Assembly: GCA_938007995.1 (NCBI GenBank)
Contig: CALLLW010000008.1
Span: forward strand, 62,001-126,000
Reading direction: 5' to 3'
Length of the DNA stretch: 64,000 nucleotides
From: an uncultured Granulosicoccaceae bacterium
Lineage (GTDB): Bacteria > Pseudomonadota > Gammaproteobacteria > Granulosicoccales > Granulosicoccaceae
In this document: piece by piece, positions 43,543-53,329 of the stretch
Layout: every line of letters begins with the position of its first letter
Position numbering within the stretch: the stretch's first letter is position 1
Program-made: the position numbers and the translations under genes
Notes under the pieces: model-generated
Seen by the model: only the letters and a program-made list of their open reading frames with translations
The model's database searches: none
Told to the model about the DNA's origin: nothing

Positions 43543-44781
43543 ATGCAGTTTAAACATTCGCCCAAGACACTTGAGCTGATTGACAGAGTAGATCAATTTC
43601 TACAAAACCATCTGTATCCGGTAGAAAAGGAACTGCAGGAAAGCATAGATCAGGCAGAGAATCGCTGGGCAGTGCCACCTTTGCTTGAAGACCTTAAAGC
43701 ACGCGCTAAAGCGGAAGGCTTATGGAACTTCTTTTTACCTGAATCCGAACATCTGAATGGCAGTCAACACACAGGTTTTGGGCTCAGCAATCTTGAATAC
43801 GCACCACTTTGCGAACTGATGGGCAGATCGCGCTTTGCCGGTGAAATATTTAACTGCAGTGCTCCAGATACAGGCAACATGGAAGTGTTATCCCGCTATG
43901 GCACCGATGCACAGAAAGATGAGTGGTTAACACCACTGCTAGAGGGAAAAATACGTTCGGCCTTTGCAATGACAGAGCCCGCCGTCGCCTCCAGTGACGC
44001 CACCAATATACAGACCAGTATCGTCAAAGATGGTAACGAGTATCTGATCAACGGCCATAAGTGGTATATCTCCGGTGCCTGTGATCCGCGCTGCGAAATA
44101 ATGATCGTGATGGGTAAAACCGATCCGGACAATCCCGACCGCCATAAGCAACAATCAATGATTCTGGTGCCAATGAAAACGCCCGGTGTGAAGGTTGTGC
44201 GGCCAATGCAGGTGTTCGGTAACGATGATGCACCCGACGGCCATGCTGAAGTTATCTTTGACAATGTACGGGTACCACCTGCCAATCTGCTACTCGGTGA
44301 GGGACGTGGTTTTGAAATTGCCCAGGGCAGACTCGGGCCCGGTCGTATTCATCATTGCATGCGTCTTATCGGGCGTGCTCAACGAGTGCTTGAAATGATG
44401 TGTGAGCGTGCAGAGTCTCGGGTAGCATTTGGCCGAAAGCTCAGTGAACAGGGAAAAATTCGCGAAGAGATCGCTTTGTCTGCCTGTGAAATAGAACAGG
44501 CGCGGCTGCTGACCCTGATGGCCGCAGACACGATGGATAAACAAGGCAACAAAGGGGCGAAAGAATTAATCGCTATGATAAAAATCGTCGCACCCAATAT
44601 GGCTTGCACAGTAACTGACAGAGCCATACAAATGTTCGGCGCGGCCGGCGTGAGTCAGGATACGATTCTCGCAGACAGCTACCTGTATGCGCGCATTGTC
44701 AGAATTGTAGATGGACCTGATCAGGTGCATATCAATCAGCTGGGTCGCAACCTGATTAAACGAATGACCGGGCAAGCCTGA
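43543..44781 (+). CDS. Acyl-CoA dehydrogenase (ACAD10/11-like)
   Basis: From the ATG at 43543 the protein is 412 residues. It has the ACAD fold with [33 protein letters not shown], the base-containing region [27 protein letters not shown] and [28 protein letters not shown]. The 400-plus length and the partner kinase gene 5 nt downstream resemble animal ACAD10/ACAD11, where an APH-like kinase is fused to an ACAD. It should oxidise an acyl-CoA with FAD; the chain type is not known. Confidence 0.88.
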   Translation: MQFKHSPKTLELIDRVDQFLQNHLYPVEKELQESIDQAENRWAVPPLLEDLKARAKAEGLWNFFLPESEHLNGSQHTGFGLSNLEYAPLCELMGRSRFAGEIFNCSAPDTGNMEVLSRYGTDAQKDEWLTPLLEGKIRSAFAMTEPAVASSDATNIQTSIVKDGNEYLINGHKWYISGACDPRCEIMIVMGKTDPDNPDRHKQQSMILVPMKTPGVKVVRPMQVFGNDDAPDGHAEVIFDNVRVPPANLLLGEGRGFEIAQGRLGPGRIHHCMRLIGRAQRVLEMMCERAESRVAFGRKLSEQGKIREEIALSACEIEQARLLTLMAADTMDKQGNKGAKELIAMIKIVAPNMACTVTDRAIQMFGAAGVSQDTILADSYLYARIVRIVDGPDQVHINQLGRNLIKRMTGQA

Positions 44782-44786
44782 ACCTG

Positions 44787-45827
44787 ATGGCAGATGGCAT
44801 TCAATCAATTGATACTGTCAAGCTCGGTGATTACCTGCAGTCTGTACTACCCGGATTTGAAGGTGCGATCACCGCAGAGAAATTCAGTGGTGGTCAGTCA
44901 AACCCGACGTTTCAAATAAAAGCCGCAAGCAGTACCTACGTGCTGCGCAAACAACCACCAGGCAAGCTACTTAAATCGGCACACGCAGTCGACCGCGAGT
45001 ATCGGGTCATGCATGCATTGGCAGGCAGTGATGTACCGGTGCCGGTCATGCACCATCTTTGTGAAGACTGCAGTGTTATTGGCTCAATGTTTTTTATCAT
45101 GCAATACATACCGGGGCGCACTCACTGGAACTGTGCGCTGCTGGAGCAAAGCAATCAGCAACGGTCACAGACTTACGCTGCAATCAGCCAGGTACTTGCA
45201 GCGCTACATGATGTAGAGATCAATGCGGTTGGTTTACAGGACTTCGGTCGCCCGGGTAACTACTATGCAAGACAGCTGAAACGCTGGACCGAACAATACC
45301 GCGCCACAGAATTTGAACCACTAACAGACATGAACTGGATTATCAGCTGGCTTGAAGAACAACTACCGGAAGATGATGGCAGGGTTTCACTGGTCCATGG
45401 AGACTTCAGGCTCGACAACCTGCGTTATCACCCGACACAACCACAGGTAGCAGCAGTACTTGACTGGGAACTATCGACTCTGGGCCACCCGTTTACCGAC
45501 CTTGCCAATCACTGCATGCAACAACGCCTGCCCGAATCTGACAGCCATCTATCCGGCCTGGCTGGAGTTGACTTAGCGGCACTGGGCATTCCAACTGAGG
45601 CGGAGTTTGTAGCGCAATACTGCGAGCGCCGTGGCATAAGCTCCATACCACACTGGAACTTTTATCTGTCGTTCAGCTTTTTCCGGCTGGCTGCCATACT
45701 GCAGGGAGTCGCGCATCGGGGTCGTGCAGGTAATGCATCCAGTTCTGCGGCAGCTGGTCTGTTTAAAATGGTTGCACCACTGGCTGCCATGGCACGGACG
45801 GTTGCTAAAGAAAAAAATCTGCTATAG
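44787..45827 (+). CDS. APH-family phosphotransferase (ACAD-associated kinase)
   Basis: The 346-residue protein has the small-molecule kinase fold of the aminoglycoside phosphotransferase family: FSGGQSNPTFQIKA (P-loop), VLRKQPPGKLL with the ATP-binding lysine, LVHGDFRLDNLRYHP (catalytic loop) and AAVLDWELSTLGHPFTDLA (metal loop). It begins 5 nt after the acyl-CoA dehydrogenase stop. In animals the same two activities are fused and handle hydroxy-acyl-CoA through a phosphorylated intermediate, so drug resistance is unlikely. That function is inferred by analogy. Confidence 0.88.
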   Translation: MADGIQSIDTVKLGDYLQSVLPGFEGAITAEKFSGGQSNPTFQIKAASSTYVLRKQPPGKLLKSAHAVDREYRVMHALAGSDVPVPVMHHLCEDCSVIGSMFFIMQYIPGRTHWNCALLEQSNQQRSQTYAAISQVLAALHDVEINAVGLQDFGRPGNYYARQLKRWTEQYRATEFEPLTDMNWIISWLEEQLPEDDGRVSLVHGDFRLDNLRYHPTQPQVAAVLDWELSTLGHPFTDLANHCMQQRLPESDSHLSGLAGVDLAALGIPTEAEFVAQYCERRGISSIPHWNFYLSFSFFRLAAILQGVAHRGRAGNASSSAAAGLFKMVAPLAAMARTVAKEKNLL

Positions 45828-45858
45828 CTGTCTTTCTCTGCAACGCAAAGACCCACAC

Positions 45859-46881
45859 CTATGAAGATTCCGGCAGCTTGTTAATTTGTGCGACAAGCTT
45901 ACCTTTGTTCTCCCCATTGAATAACTTGTTGATGATCGTTGGCAGTTCTTTGAATCCGTTTTCTATATCCATGCGATATTGTAAACGACCATCCATCATC
46001 CACTTACCCAGATCTGTCAGTGCTTCACGGCTTTTGTGTACATAATCCAGTACCAGAAAACCCTGCATCGTCGCACGCTTGGAGATCAGCATCGGCAAGT
46101 TGTGGCTACCGGGATTTTTCTCTTGCGTGTAACCCGCTATATATCCACAAAGCGCCACGCGAGCGCCGACGTTAATCAAACCAAGCGACATATCCAGCAG
46201 CTTTCCACCCACATTTTCAAATACAACATCGACGCCATCTGGACAGGCATCTTGCAACTGCTGCCAAACACTGGCATTGCGATAGTTTACCGCCACATCA
46301 ATACCGAGCTCTTTTTCAAGCCACTGACATTTTTCTTCAGACCCGGCCAGACCCACCACCCGCATCCCTTTGATCTTGCCTATCTGACAGGCAATTGAGC
46401 CGACAGCACCAGCAGCACCCGAGACGATCAAAGTCTGACCCGCCTCCGGCTTACCGATATCCAAAAGGCCAAAATAGGCAGTTATGCCTGTCATACCCAG
46501 TGGCCCCATATAAGCCGACAATGGCAGACCACTGTTTGCCGGAACCTGTGAGAAGCCGCGCCCGTCAGTCACGATGTGGCTCTGCCAGCCAGTCATGCCC
46601 TGCACAATATCGCCTTCCTGAAACGCCGGATTACGACTCTTGACCACCACCCCCATACCCAGGCTTCGCATCACTTCACCAATTTCAACGGCAGGCAGGT
46701 ACGTATCCATCTGCGCCCAGAGACGCTGCGTTGGATCAAGCGACACATAGAACACTTCGACCAGGAACTGTTCGTTCTGTAAAGGCCGGATTATGGCTTC
46801 CTGGTAGCTGAAATCTTTTTCGCTAAAAAGACCATCAGGCCTCTTTGCCAGAATCCATTGCCGGTTGAGTTCGCTTTTCAC
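45859..46881 (-). CDS. NADP-dependent MDR reductase (CurA / prostaglandin-reductase-like)
   Basis: The chosen GTG at 46881 (AGGTG about 5 nt upstream) gives 340 residues, the usual family length; the frame is open to a GTG at 46983 but the extra 34 residues do not look conserved. Motifs are NRQWILAKRPDG at the start, VFYVSLDPTQRLWA, the cofactor fold LIVSGAAGAVGSIACQIGKIKG and VDVVFENVGG. Such enzymes reduce alpha,beta-unsaturated ketones or aldehydes with NADPH. It converges with the APH gene, so it is not in that operon. Confidence 0.86.
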   Translation of the reverse strand: MKSELNRQWILAKRPDGLFSEKDFSYQEAIIRPLQNEQFLVEVFYVSLDPTQRLWAQMDTYLPAVEIGEVMRSLGMGVVVKSRNPAFQEGDIVQGMTGWQSHIVTDGRGFSQVPANSGLPLSAYMGPLGMTGITAYFGLLDIGKPEAGQTLIVSGAAGAVGSIACQIGKIKGMRVVGLAGSEEKCQWLEKELGIDVAVNYRNASVWQQLQDACPDGVDVVFENVGGKLLDMSLGLINVGARVALCGYIAGYTQEKNPGSHNLPMLISKRATMQGFLVLDYVHKSREALTDLGKWMMDGRLQYRMDIENGFKELPTIINKLFNGENKGKLVAQINKLPESS

Positions 46882-47066
46882 ACCCACACCTGAGTTGTCG
46901 CTTAACAATGATTTTGCATGGTAACCTATTCGAACGAGGGCTGTTATTTCCTGCTGCACATCTACGGCTAGCCGTACAGCCACTGCAATCCGCTGAACGG
47001 GCTACCGGTGCATACAACTATCAGCTCACCCGGCTCTTACCGAAACATCAATAACAGTTATCACAC

Positions 47067-48338
47067 ATGGCTATCTATCTCGGACTCGGTTCCAATCTTG
47101 GTGACAGAAAAAAGAACCTCAACAGTGCCATTGAGTTTTTGAATGAAGCCGGCCTGCATTGCAAACGCTGTTCTCCGGTTATCGAAACTCCAGCGCTGCT
47201 ACCAACCGACGCATCGTGGGAGTGGAACAAGCCGTATTTGAATATGGTTATCGAAGTTTCTACTCAATACAGCCCGCAGCAGGCACTGCAAAACATCCAC
47301 AACATTGAAGCCAGATTAAAAAGGGACAATAAAGCGCGCTGGTCACCGAGGCCGATCGATATAGACATTCTTCTGTGGCACGACGAACTAATCAGCACCG
47401 ACACACTGACCATCCCGCACAAAGACCTGCATCAGCGTCACTTTGTGCTGACCCCGTTAATTGCTCTATCGCCATCCTTAAAGATACCGGGGCGTGGTGA
47501 AAAAACCCTGCTTCAATGGTCAGCTGAATTACCACATCATATTCCGCTGTGGATGGGCATCCTCAACGCTACGCCGGATTCATTCTCTGACGGTGGTATT
47601 AATTTTGAACCCGACGCACTGATGAACAACGCATTGAACATGACTGAGCATGGCGCTGCAATTCTTGATATCGGTGGCGAATCGACCAGACCGGGCGCAG
47701 ACCACATTGATCCATCTACCGAGTGGCAGAGAATAGGTCCGTTCATACAACAGATAACACAAACCAATCGCAATCGATTTGTCAGACCATTTATCAGCGT
47801 AGATACCAGACACGCTGATACCGCTGCCAGATCTATCGAGTGCGGTGCGGACTTTATCAATGACGTATCAGGGCTGAGTGATCCTGCCATGGTCGAGCTC
47901 GCCAGTGACAATAACTGCCAGTGGATTGCGATGCATAGCGTCAGTGTGCCGGCTGATCCCAATCAAATTCTGCAAGACGATCCGGTACAGGAGGTCACCC
48001 GGTGGCTTGAATTAAAGCTCGATCAATGGAGCAAGGCCGGTATCACTCTGGATAATATTATTTTTGATCCCGGTGTCGGGTTTGGCAAAGACCCGCTGCA
48101 GTCGTTAAAACTGCTGCAGGCAGCAAGTCAGTTCCGGCAACACGGGGTTCGCCTGTTAATCGGTCACTCAAGAAAATCCTTTCTCAAACAATTTACCCCG
48201 GAAAACATTCACAGCAGGGATCTGGCAACAATTGGCGCATCCATGCAACTTTGCCAGCAGGGAGTCGATATCATCAGAGTCCATAATATTGCCGATCATA
48301 CAACCGCGTATCGTGGCTGGTCTCACCTGAACGGATAA
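47067..48338 (+). CDS. folKP: Bifunctional FolK-FolP fusion (HPPK-DHPS)
   Basis: This 423-residue protein joins two folate enzymes. Residues 1-160 are HPPK: YLGLGSNLGDRKKNL, LPTDASWEWNKPYLNM, RWSPRPIDIDILLW and LHQRHFVLTPL. Residues 165-423 are dihydropteroate synthase: MGILNATPDSFSDGG, DIGGESTRPGAD, INDVSGLSD, FDPGVGFGKD, LIGHSRKSF and IIRVHNIADH. The fusion would phosphorylate the pterin and then condense it with p-aminobenzoate. Most bacteria encode these separately. The DHPS active-site loops look complete, so both halves should work. Confidence 0.95.
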   Translation: MAIYLGLGSNLGDRKKNLNSAIEFLNEAGLHCKRCSPVIETPALLPTDASWEWNKPYLNMVIEVSTQYSPQQALQNIHNIEARLKRDNKARWSPRPIDIDILLWHDELISTDTLTIPHKDLHQRHFVLTPLIALSPSLKIPGRGEKTLLQWSAELPHHIPLWMGILNATPDSFSDGGINFEPDALMNNALNMTEHGAAILDIGGESTRPGADHIDPSTEWQRIGPFIQQITQTNRNRFVRPFISVDTRHADTAARSIECGADFINDVSGLSDPAMVELASDNNCQWIAMHSVSVPADPNQILQDDPVQEVTRWLELKLDQWSKAGITLDNIIFDPGVGFGKDPLQSLKLLQAASQFRQHGVRLLIGHSRKSFLKQFTPENIHSRDLATIGASMQLCQQGVDIIRVHNIADHTTAYRGWSHLNG

Positions 48339-48367
48339 CCCTACTCCACCAAAGCCTGCACAACCCA

Positions 48368-49276
48368 TTGCAAAATCTAACCCCGGCATTTAAAGACTAT
48401 GCCCTGCTAATACTTCTGGCCGCAATATTCGGCCTGAGCTTCATATTCACCAATATCGGTGTGCAGCAAATACCACCACTCTCGGTAGCAGCGTTCCGAT
48501 TATTTATTGCGTTTTTAATTACGTATCCGCTGATGCGACTGGCTGGGCAATCACTACCTGCTGCAGGAAGCATCTGGATACCGGTATTCCTATCCGGCCT
48601 GTTCGGCAATGCACTACCGTTTGCCCTGGTCAGCTGGGGTCAGGTAAAGGTAGAAGCCGGGCTCGCGGCAATCTTTATGGCAGTCATGCCATTGGCGACA
48701 ATACTACTTGCGCAGTTACTCACCAGTGACGAAAGAATCAACCGTTGGAAAATGGCAGGAGTACTACTCGGCTTTCTGGGTATTATTGTTTTGATGGGCA
48801 AGCAAAGCCTGACATCTATTGGCGATGAACTGTTCAGACAGTTAGCCATACTGATCGCTGCAATCAGCTACGCTGTAAACGCAATCATCACGCGTAAACT
48901 GACATCACTACCCAGGTATTCAATGGTTGCGGCACTGATGCTTGCAGCTTCTGTTCTGTTATTACCGGCCAGCCTGATCATCGATCAGCCGTGGAGTCTG
49001 ACACCGGGCATAAAATCAATGGCGGCAGTACTGGTATTGGCAATCGGTTCAACTGCCATAGCAACCCTGCTTATTCTGACAATCATCGACCGATGCGGCG
49101 CGACCTTTCTGAGCCAAATTAACTTTCTGGTGCCATTGTTCGGCGTGTTGTTTGGCACTGTTCTGCTGAGTGAAAGGCTATCTGCCAATGCCTATATTGC
49201 CCTTGCCATTATCCTTGTGGCATTGGCTTTATCACGCCGGGGACAGAACCAATCAGCTTCTACTCAACGTCCTTAA
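48368..49276 (+). CDS. DMT-superfamily (EamA) transporter
   Basis: The 302-residue protein has ten hydrophobic segments arranged as two EamA repeats (LLILLAAIFGLSFIF in the first, AILIAAISYAVNAIITRKL in the second). Typical family stretches are GNALPFALVSWGQVKVEAGLAAI and FLSQINFLVPLFGVLFGTVLLSE. It likely exports a small metabolite. The start is a TTG without a good ribosome site, 29 nt after folKP, so the start is uncertain. It may be co-transcribed with folKP. Confidence 0.85.
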   Translation: MQNLTPAFKDYALLILLAAIFGLSFIFTNIGVQQIPPLSVAAFRLFIAFLITYPLMRLAGQSLPAAGSIWIPVFLSGLFGNALPFALVSWGQVKVEAGLAAIFMAVMPLATILLAQLLTSDERINRWKMAGVLLGFLGIIVLMGKQSLTSIGDELFRQLAILIAAISYAVNAIITRKLTSLPRYSMVAALMLAASVLLLPASLIIDQPWSLTPGIKSMAAVLVLAIGSTAIATLLILTIIDRCGATFLSQINFLVPLFGVLFGTVLLSERLSANAYIALAIILVALALSRRGQNQSASTQRP

Positions 49277-49545
49277 CAATAGTCTGCGCATTGGTGGATG
49301 GTGCAAAAATGCATTAGTTATGATGATGCTGAGAACATTTCTGCTTTATGGTGAGAGGTCACGCGGAAGAACCCTGTGCCAATGAGCATATAGGCAGAAG
49401 AAAAACATACCGCTGCCTGCGACGGTTGACTGAGCGGATGCTGAGTAGACATGCATGCCTAAAACAGTGTACCCACTAAACGCACTGGTCGTGTTGCAGC
49501 GTCAGTGTCACTCCACAGCGGTAGACCAAAATATTGTTGGCGGGT

Positions 49546-49565
49546 TTATCGGCTGACTTATCGGC
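49546..49565. repeat. 12-bp spaced duplication across the DUF4344 stop
   Basis: TTATCGGC at 49546-49553 is repeated at 49558-49565. The second copy contains the stop codon of the DUF4344 gene; the first copy provides a second in-frame stop four codons later. Confidence 0.7.
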
Positions 49566-50304
49566 GCGCCGGCTCCAGCAGTACATCCCAGTCATCAACC
49601 AGCTTCTGATATTCAAAGATACAGCTATCAGCACGTTCCTCTGAAAACCCGGCATCTTCAATTAGCTCCGGATAGTTGTCAGGGTCGCTGCCATACACAT
49701 GGCAAAGCGTGGTGTAAAAGCGCTGCTCATCAAGACTGTGTTCATCCCAGAAATCTTCTTCCTGGAGGGAGCCACGATCTTCGCTCTCAAGTGCAAATAA
49801 TTCCGCCGCGTTGATTGCCATATCTGCGCCATTTTCGTAGTACTCAATTAACAATACACTGGCCAGTGCGTCAACCGCATCTTCTTCTCTGCCAAGCACT
49901 GGTATGTCAAACTGATCAACCACGGCATGGCCGAACTCATGAAACAGTGCATGGAGTAGCGCATCAATTGCATATTCATGCTGTAAATCTTCATTATTGG
50001 GCATAATCTGTTCAAACAACTCCACTACCTGCAGATAGAACTCATAGGGAATCTGAATAAGATCGTCATTGGGATCATAGAGCGGGCCGTCTTCAGCACC
50101 CATTTGCAGTACAAGTGGTCTTTTAAATTCGAAGGTTTCGTTAATGAAGTTAACACTGTCTGTGATAGAACCATCAGACATCAGTAGCTCACGGACCGCT
50201 CCGCCATTCATCCAATCTGTCTGCAGTTCATTCGGCCAGGCATCAGACAATAAAATTAATCCGATCAGTGCCATCGTAATGTAGCGAATACAAAATGCTT
50301 GCAT
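49558..50304 (-). CDS. DUF4344 putative zinc metallopeptidase, secreted
   Basis: The 248-residue protein has a signal peptide (MALIGLILLSDAWP) and a metallopeptidase-like site HALFHEFGHAVVDQF, with HExxH and a downstream Glu/Asp-rich EEDAVDALASVLLIE that may supply the third ligand. The wording DALLHALFHEFGHA matches DUF4344. It is probably a periplasmic or outer-membrane-associated protease; substrates are unknown. It is the last gene of the minus-strand run from 57.8 kb, 32 nt behind the DadA-type gene. Confidence 0.82.
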   Translation of the reverse strand: MQAFCIRYITMALIGLILLSDAWPNELQTDWMNGGAVRELLMSDGSITDSVNFINETFEFKRPLVLQMGAEDGPLYDPNDDLIQIPYEFYLQVVELFEQIMPNNEDLQHEYAIDALLHALFHEFGHAVVDQFDIPVLGREEDAVDALASVLLIEYYENGADMAINAAELFALESEDRGSLQEEDFWDEHSLDEQRFYTTLCHVYGSDPDNYPELIEDAGFSEERADSCIFEYQKLVDDWDVLLEPARR

Positions 50305-50336
50305 AGGTGTCTAAATTTCTATGGTTACTGAATTCT

Positions 50337-51692
50337 TTAAAATACCGGTCCGAGCTTAATCGGTGTGCCGTCACTGAAACGACTTAACCTGAACCGGCTT
50401 AAGTCATAAGGTACCGGCCGACCACATACGAGATCGGCGACCGTCTTTCCTGCAGCAGGGCCGATACCAAATCCGTGCCCGCTGAAACCGGTCGCTATAG
50501 TAAGCCCGGCCGGACAAAGTTTTTGATCGGAGCCGGCTGTATCAATTACCGGAACAACATCTGGCATGGAGTCGATCATCCCGGCCCAGCATTGTGCAAC
50601 GCCCGATTGCTTTAAGCCCGGCAACTTGTGACGTGCAAGCTGCATGACTCTGGCAACCGAGCTTTTATTCGGCTGTGGATTCAACACTCGCATGTTTTCG
50701 AATGGAGACTTCTTATCAGAAGACCATCGACGCGGTGTGGTCCACGCATCTGGAAAGTCCGTGGGCATAGCAGGCTTCAAGCGATACTGTTTCCAATCGA
50801 GCTTCATCGCCGGCACAAATGATTTGAAATACTTAAACGTATTTGGACCTGTCAGATGTTCAATGCGATCAGTCAACGCCAGTGAGTATCCGTGATCCTG
50901 CCGACGTCTGAATGCCAGCTTCTCATCTGCGGCATTACCTGTGAAAAAATCATTCACCGGTGTCGTGCTCACCACCGTTGAACGTACACAAAGCTGCGGC
51001 AGTTGAATTCCAATGTTACCGGCAAACAACGATGACCATGCGCCACCCGCCAGTACCACACGGTTGCACCGGACCAAACCATGTTCGGTAACCACACCGG
51101 ATACCTGACCATCGATGGTGTCTAGGCTGCGCACAGCACAATGCTCTTTTATTAGCACACCAAGACGCCCCGCAGCACGGGCAATCGCAGGCACTGCAAT
51201 CCATGGCTCAGCACGTCCGTCACTCTCTGTTTGTACACCACCCACCCATTGCCCATGAGGTGCGCCTGTTAATGCTGCCACCTGCTCCGCACCTAAAACC
51301 CGGCTCTGAAGCTGGTATTTACCAGCCAGGTCAATCCACGTTTCGCGTGCGGCCAGTCGCTTTGCAGTGCTTGCAAGGTACAGAACGCCGGTCTGTCGAA
51401 ACCCGACATCTTCGCCTATCTCGGCAGCAAGACCCTGCCAGAGTCGAATTGACTCGATCATCATTGGCAGCTCTGACTCATCTCTGCCATGTTGACGCAC
51501 CCAGCCCCAGTTTCGTGAAGATTGCTCACCGGCTATAACGCCTTTTTCGCAAAGCATCACGCTCTGACCAAGGCGTGCAAGATAGTAGGCGGTACAAACG
51601 CCGATGATTCCTCCGCCGATGACGACCACATCAGCTTCTTTAGCAAGCGGTGCATTAAAGTGCGTCGCTGATTGATCATCGAGTATGGTCAT
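50337..51692 (-). CDS. FAD-dependent oxidoreductase (DAO/DadA type)
   Basis: The 451-residue protein has the FAD-binding VVVIGGGIIGVCTAYYLARLG, followed by EQSSRNWGWVRQHGRDESELPMM-like residues (SSRNWGWVRQHGRD), a motif of a distinct DAO subgroup. Further features are LVRCNRVVLAGGAWSSLF and the C-terminal FAD loop TGFSGHGFGIGPAAGKTVADL. It should oxidise an amine or D-amino acid. It begins 6 nt after the RluA-family stop. A possible substrate is a polyamine or amino acid linked to the nearby SpeE-like gene, which is inference. Confidence 0.85.
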   Translation of the reverse strand: MTILDDQSATHFNAPLAKEADVVVIGGGIIGVCTAYYLARLGQSVMLCEKGVIAGEQSSRNWGWVRQHGRDESELPMMIESIRLWQGLAAEIGEDVGFRQTGVLYLASTAKRLAARETWIDLAGKYQLQSRVLGAEQVAALTGAPHGQWVGGVQTESDGRAEPWIAVPAIARAAGRLGVLIKEHCAVRSLDTIDGQVSGVVTEHGLVRCNRVVLAGGAWSSLFAGNIGIQLPQLCVRSTVVSTTPVNDFFTGNAADEKLAFRRRQDHGYSLALTDRIEHLTGPNTFKYFKSFVPAMKLDWKQYRLKPAMPTDFPDAWTTPRRWSSDKKSPFENMRVLNPQPNKSSVARVMQLARHKLPGLKQSGVAQCWAGMIDSMPDVVPVIDTAGSDQKLCPAGLTIATGFSGHGFGIGPAAGKTVADLVCGRPVPYDLSRFRLSRFSDGTPIKLGPVF

Positions 51693-51698
51693 AAACTG

Positions 51699-53327
51699 CT
51701 AAAAATCCACTGCCGAGCTGAAAGTCATTTGAGTGCCCTTAACCGGGTGAGTCACTGTTAGCTTTGCTGCGTGCAGGTACAATCGCTCAGCCGGTCTGCC
51801 ATATAGTTCGTCACCGAGAATCGGACAATCAAGCCCCTGTGGATGAGCTGCATGTACACGCAGCTGATGGGTTCTGCCAGTATGCGGGTAAAACTGCACT
51901 CGCGTGGTGTTGTTTTGACGAGCCGTAACGGAATACCTTGTTAAAGATGCCTTGCCCCGCTCAAAGCAGACGATCTGACGCGGTCGATCATAAATATCGA
52001 GTCGCAAAGGCAGAGTGACTTCACCTTTATCTTCAGCAAGCGACCCATCAAGCACTGCAGTGTATTCTTTAGTGACTGTTCTATTCTGAAACTGATGCTG
52101 CAATGACTTGTAGGCCACCGGGTGTTTGGCCGCTATCATGACGCCGGAAGTCGCCTGATCAAGCCGATGCAATAGCATGACACCCGATACTTCAGGGTAG
52201 CGTTGCTTCAGTCTCGCCTCTACGGAGTCTGTTAACACTTTACCCGGAACAGACAATAAACCGGCCGGTTTATCAACCACCACAATGTCATCGTCTTCAT
52301 AGATCTGATGTGGAATTTCAGTGCTGAATATCACAGGCATTTCATGTGTGGGCACGGTCACTGATAAACCGGCAAGCATTGACGGTAACAGTCTGCGGCA
52401 CCGGCTACGACACGATGGATAATAACGCCCGTGTTTTCGCATAGCGCCTGCAGGCGACGCGCCCCACCAGAATTCAGACAATGCGATGGGTCGATAATTG
52501 TGACTGTTTGCGTAGTGCAGCAGCTTGGTAGCAGCGCAGTCACCTGCACCAGATGGCGGCATTTGATCATCAAAAAGTGCTAACAGTGATTTTTCCTTAC
52601 CGCTAAAACACATCAGCTGATAGCCTTCAAAAAGTTGCTTCTGTAGTTTTGCTGACAACCTTTTTCTTAACTTTTTTAATTGTGTCAATCTCAACTCAAA
52701 GTCATGCAGCTCGTCGTAGTAGTTGCCGGTCATTGCTTCTAGCCGCGTCTTGAGCATTTTCATGAAAAGCTTATCCATACGGCTCTGTGCTGCCAGCTCA
52801 AAAAGCTGTTCTTCATTTAAATCACACTCCTGCCTTACCTGATGGCGTAGCTGCTTATGTTCAACTTGCTTCTGTTTGAGTCCTTCTATTTCGAGTTCGC
52901 TATCGGCTATATTTTGCTGCCAATCATTTTTCAGCTGCCTATATTCGCTGTTCGTTTCAATCTGCTCAATCTGCCGGGTGAGATCAACTACCTTTGCCTC
53001 TCCTTCGAGCAATAGCCGGTTTCTGTTCGACTCAGAAAACACCGGCGGTACAAAACCACTGTTACGCCAGTTTCCACCTAACATTCCGGAATACGCAGAC
53101 AAATAACCGGCTTGCCCGGAACGATCCTTAACCACCAGTACACCGAACATCTTGCCACCATCAGGTGCCGCAAACAGATGTTCAGGAGGACAAATATCAT
53201 CCAGACGTGTTTGTAGATGGGCTGCTGCCTGCTGTGCCGCCGGATGGGGCACCACATCAAACGGGCTGGGAAACTCAGCAGGCAGTGATTGAAACTGTTG
53301 ATTGATGAATAGATCACTATCTTCCAT
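51699..53327 (-). CDS. Long RluA-family pseudouridine synthase with N-terminal coiled coil
   Basis: Of 542 residues, only the last 220 are the RluA catalytic domain: IVVVDKPAGLLSVPG, LLHRLDQATSGVMI with the catalytic aspartate, KEYTAVLDG, YPHTGRTHQLRVH. The first 320 form a separate region: FGVLVVKDRSGQAGYLSAYSGML, a long coiled coil (about 115-255) and a Cys/Trp-rich GAGDCAATKLLHYA and EFWWGASPAG segment. It should modify a uridine in tRNA or rRNA. The ATG lies 2 nt after the SpeE-like stop, so both are in one operon. Confidence 0.88.
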   Translation of the reverse strand: MEDSDLFINQQFQSLPAEFPSPFDVVPHPAAQQAAAHLQTRLDDICPPEHLFAAPDGGKMFGVLVVKDRSGQAGYLSAYSGMLGGNWRNSGFVPPVFSESNRNRLLLEGEAKVVDLTRQIEQIETNSEYRQLKNDWQQNIADSELEIEGLKQKQVEHKQLRHQVRQECDLNEEQLFELAAQSRMDKLFMKMLKTRLEAMTGNYYDELHDFELRLTQLKKLRKRLSAKLQKQLFEGYQLMCFSGKEKSLLALFDDQMPPSGAGDCAATKLLHYANSHNYRPIALSEFWWGASPAGAMRKHGRYYPSCRSRCRRLLPSMLAGLSVTVPTHEMPVIFSTEIPHQIYEDDDIVVVDKPAGLLSVPGKVLTDSVEARLKQRYPEVSGVMLLHRLDQATSGVMIAAKHPVAYKSLQHQFQNRTVTKEYTAVLDGSLAEDKGEVTLPLRLDIYDRPRQIVCFERGKASLTRYSVTARQNNTTRVQFYPHTGRTHQLRVHAAHPQGLDCPILGDELYGRPAERLYLHAAKLTVTHPVKGTQMTFSSAVDF

Positions 53328-53329
53328 GA

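Noticed and set aside
44787-45827. APH-like kinase as an antibiotic-resistance gene
   Set aside because: It is coupled to an acyl-CoA dehydrogenase and resembles the ACAD10/11 kinase domain, so a metabolic role is far more likely.
47537-47962. 141-residue minus-strand frame in the folP part
   Set aside because: Antisense shadow of conserved DHPS motifs.
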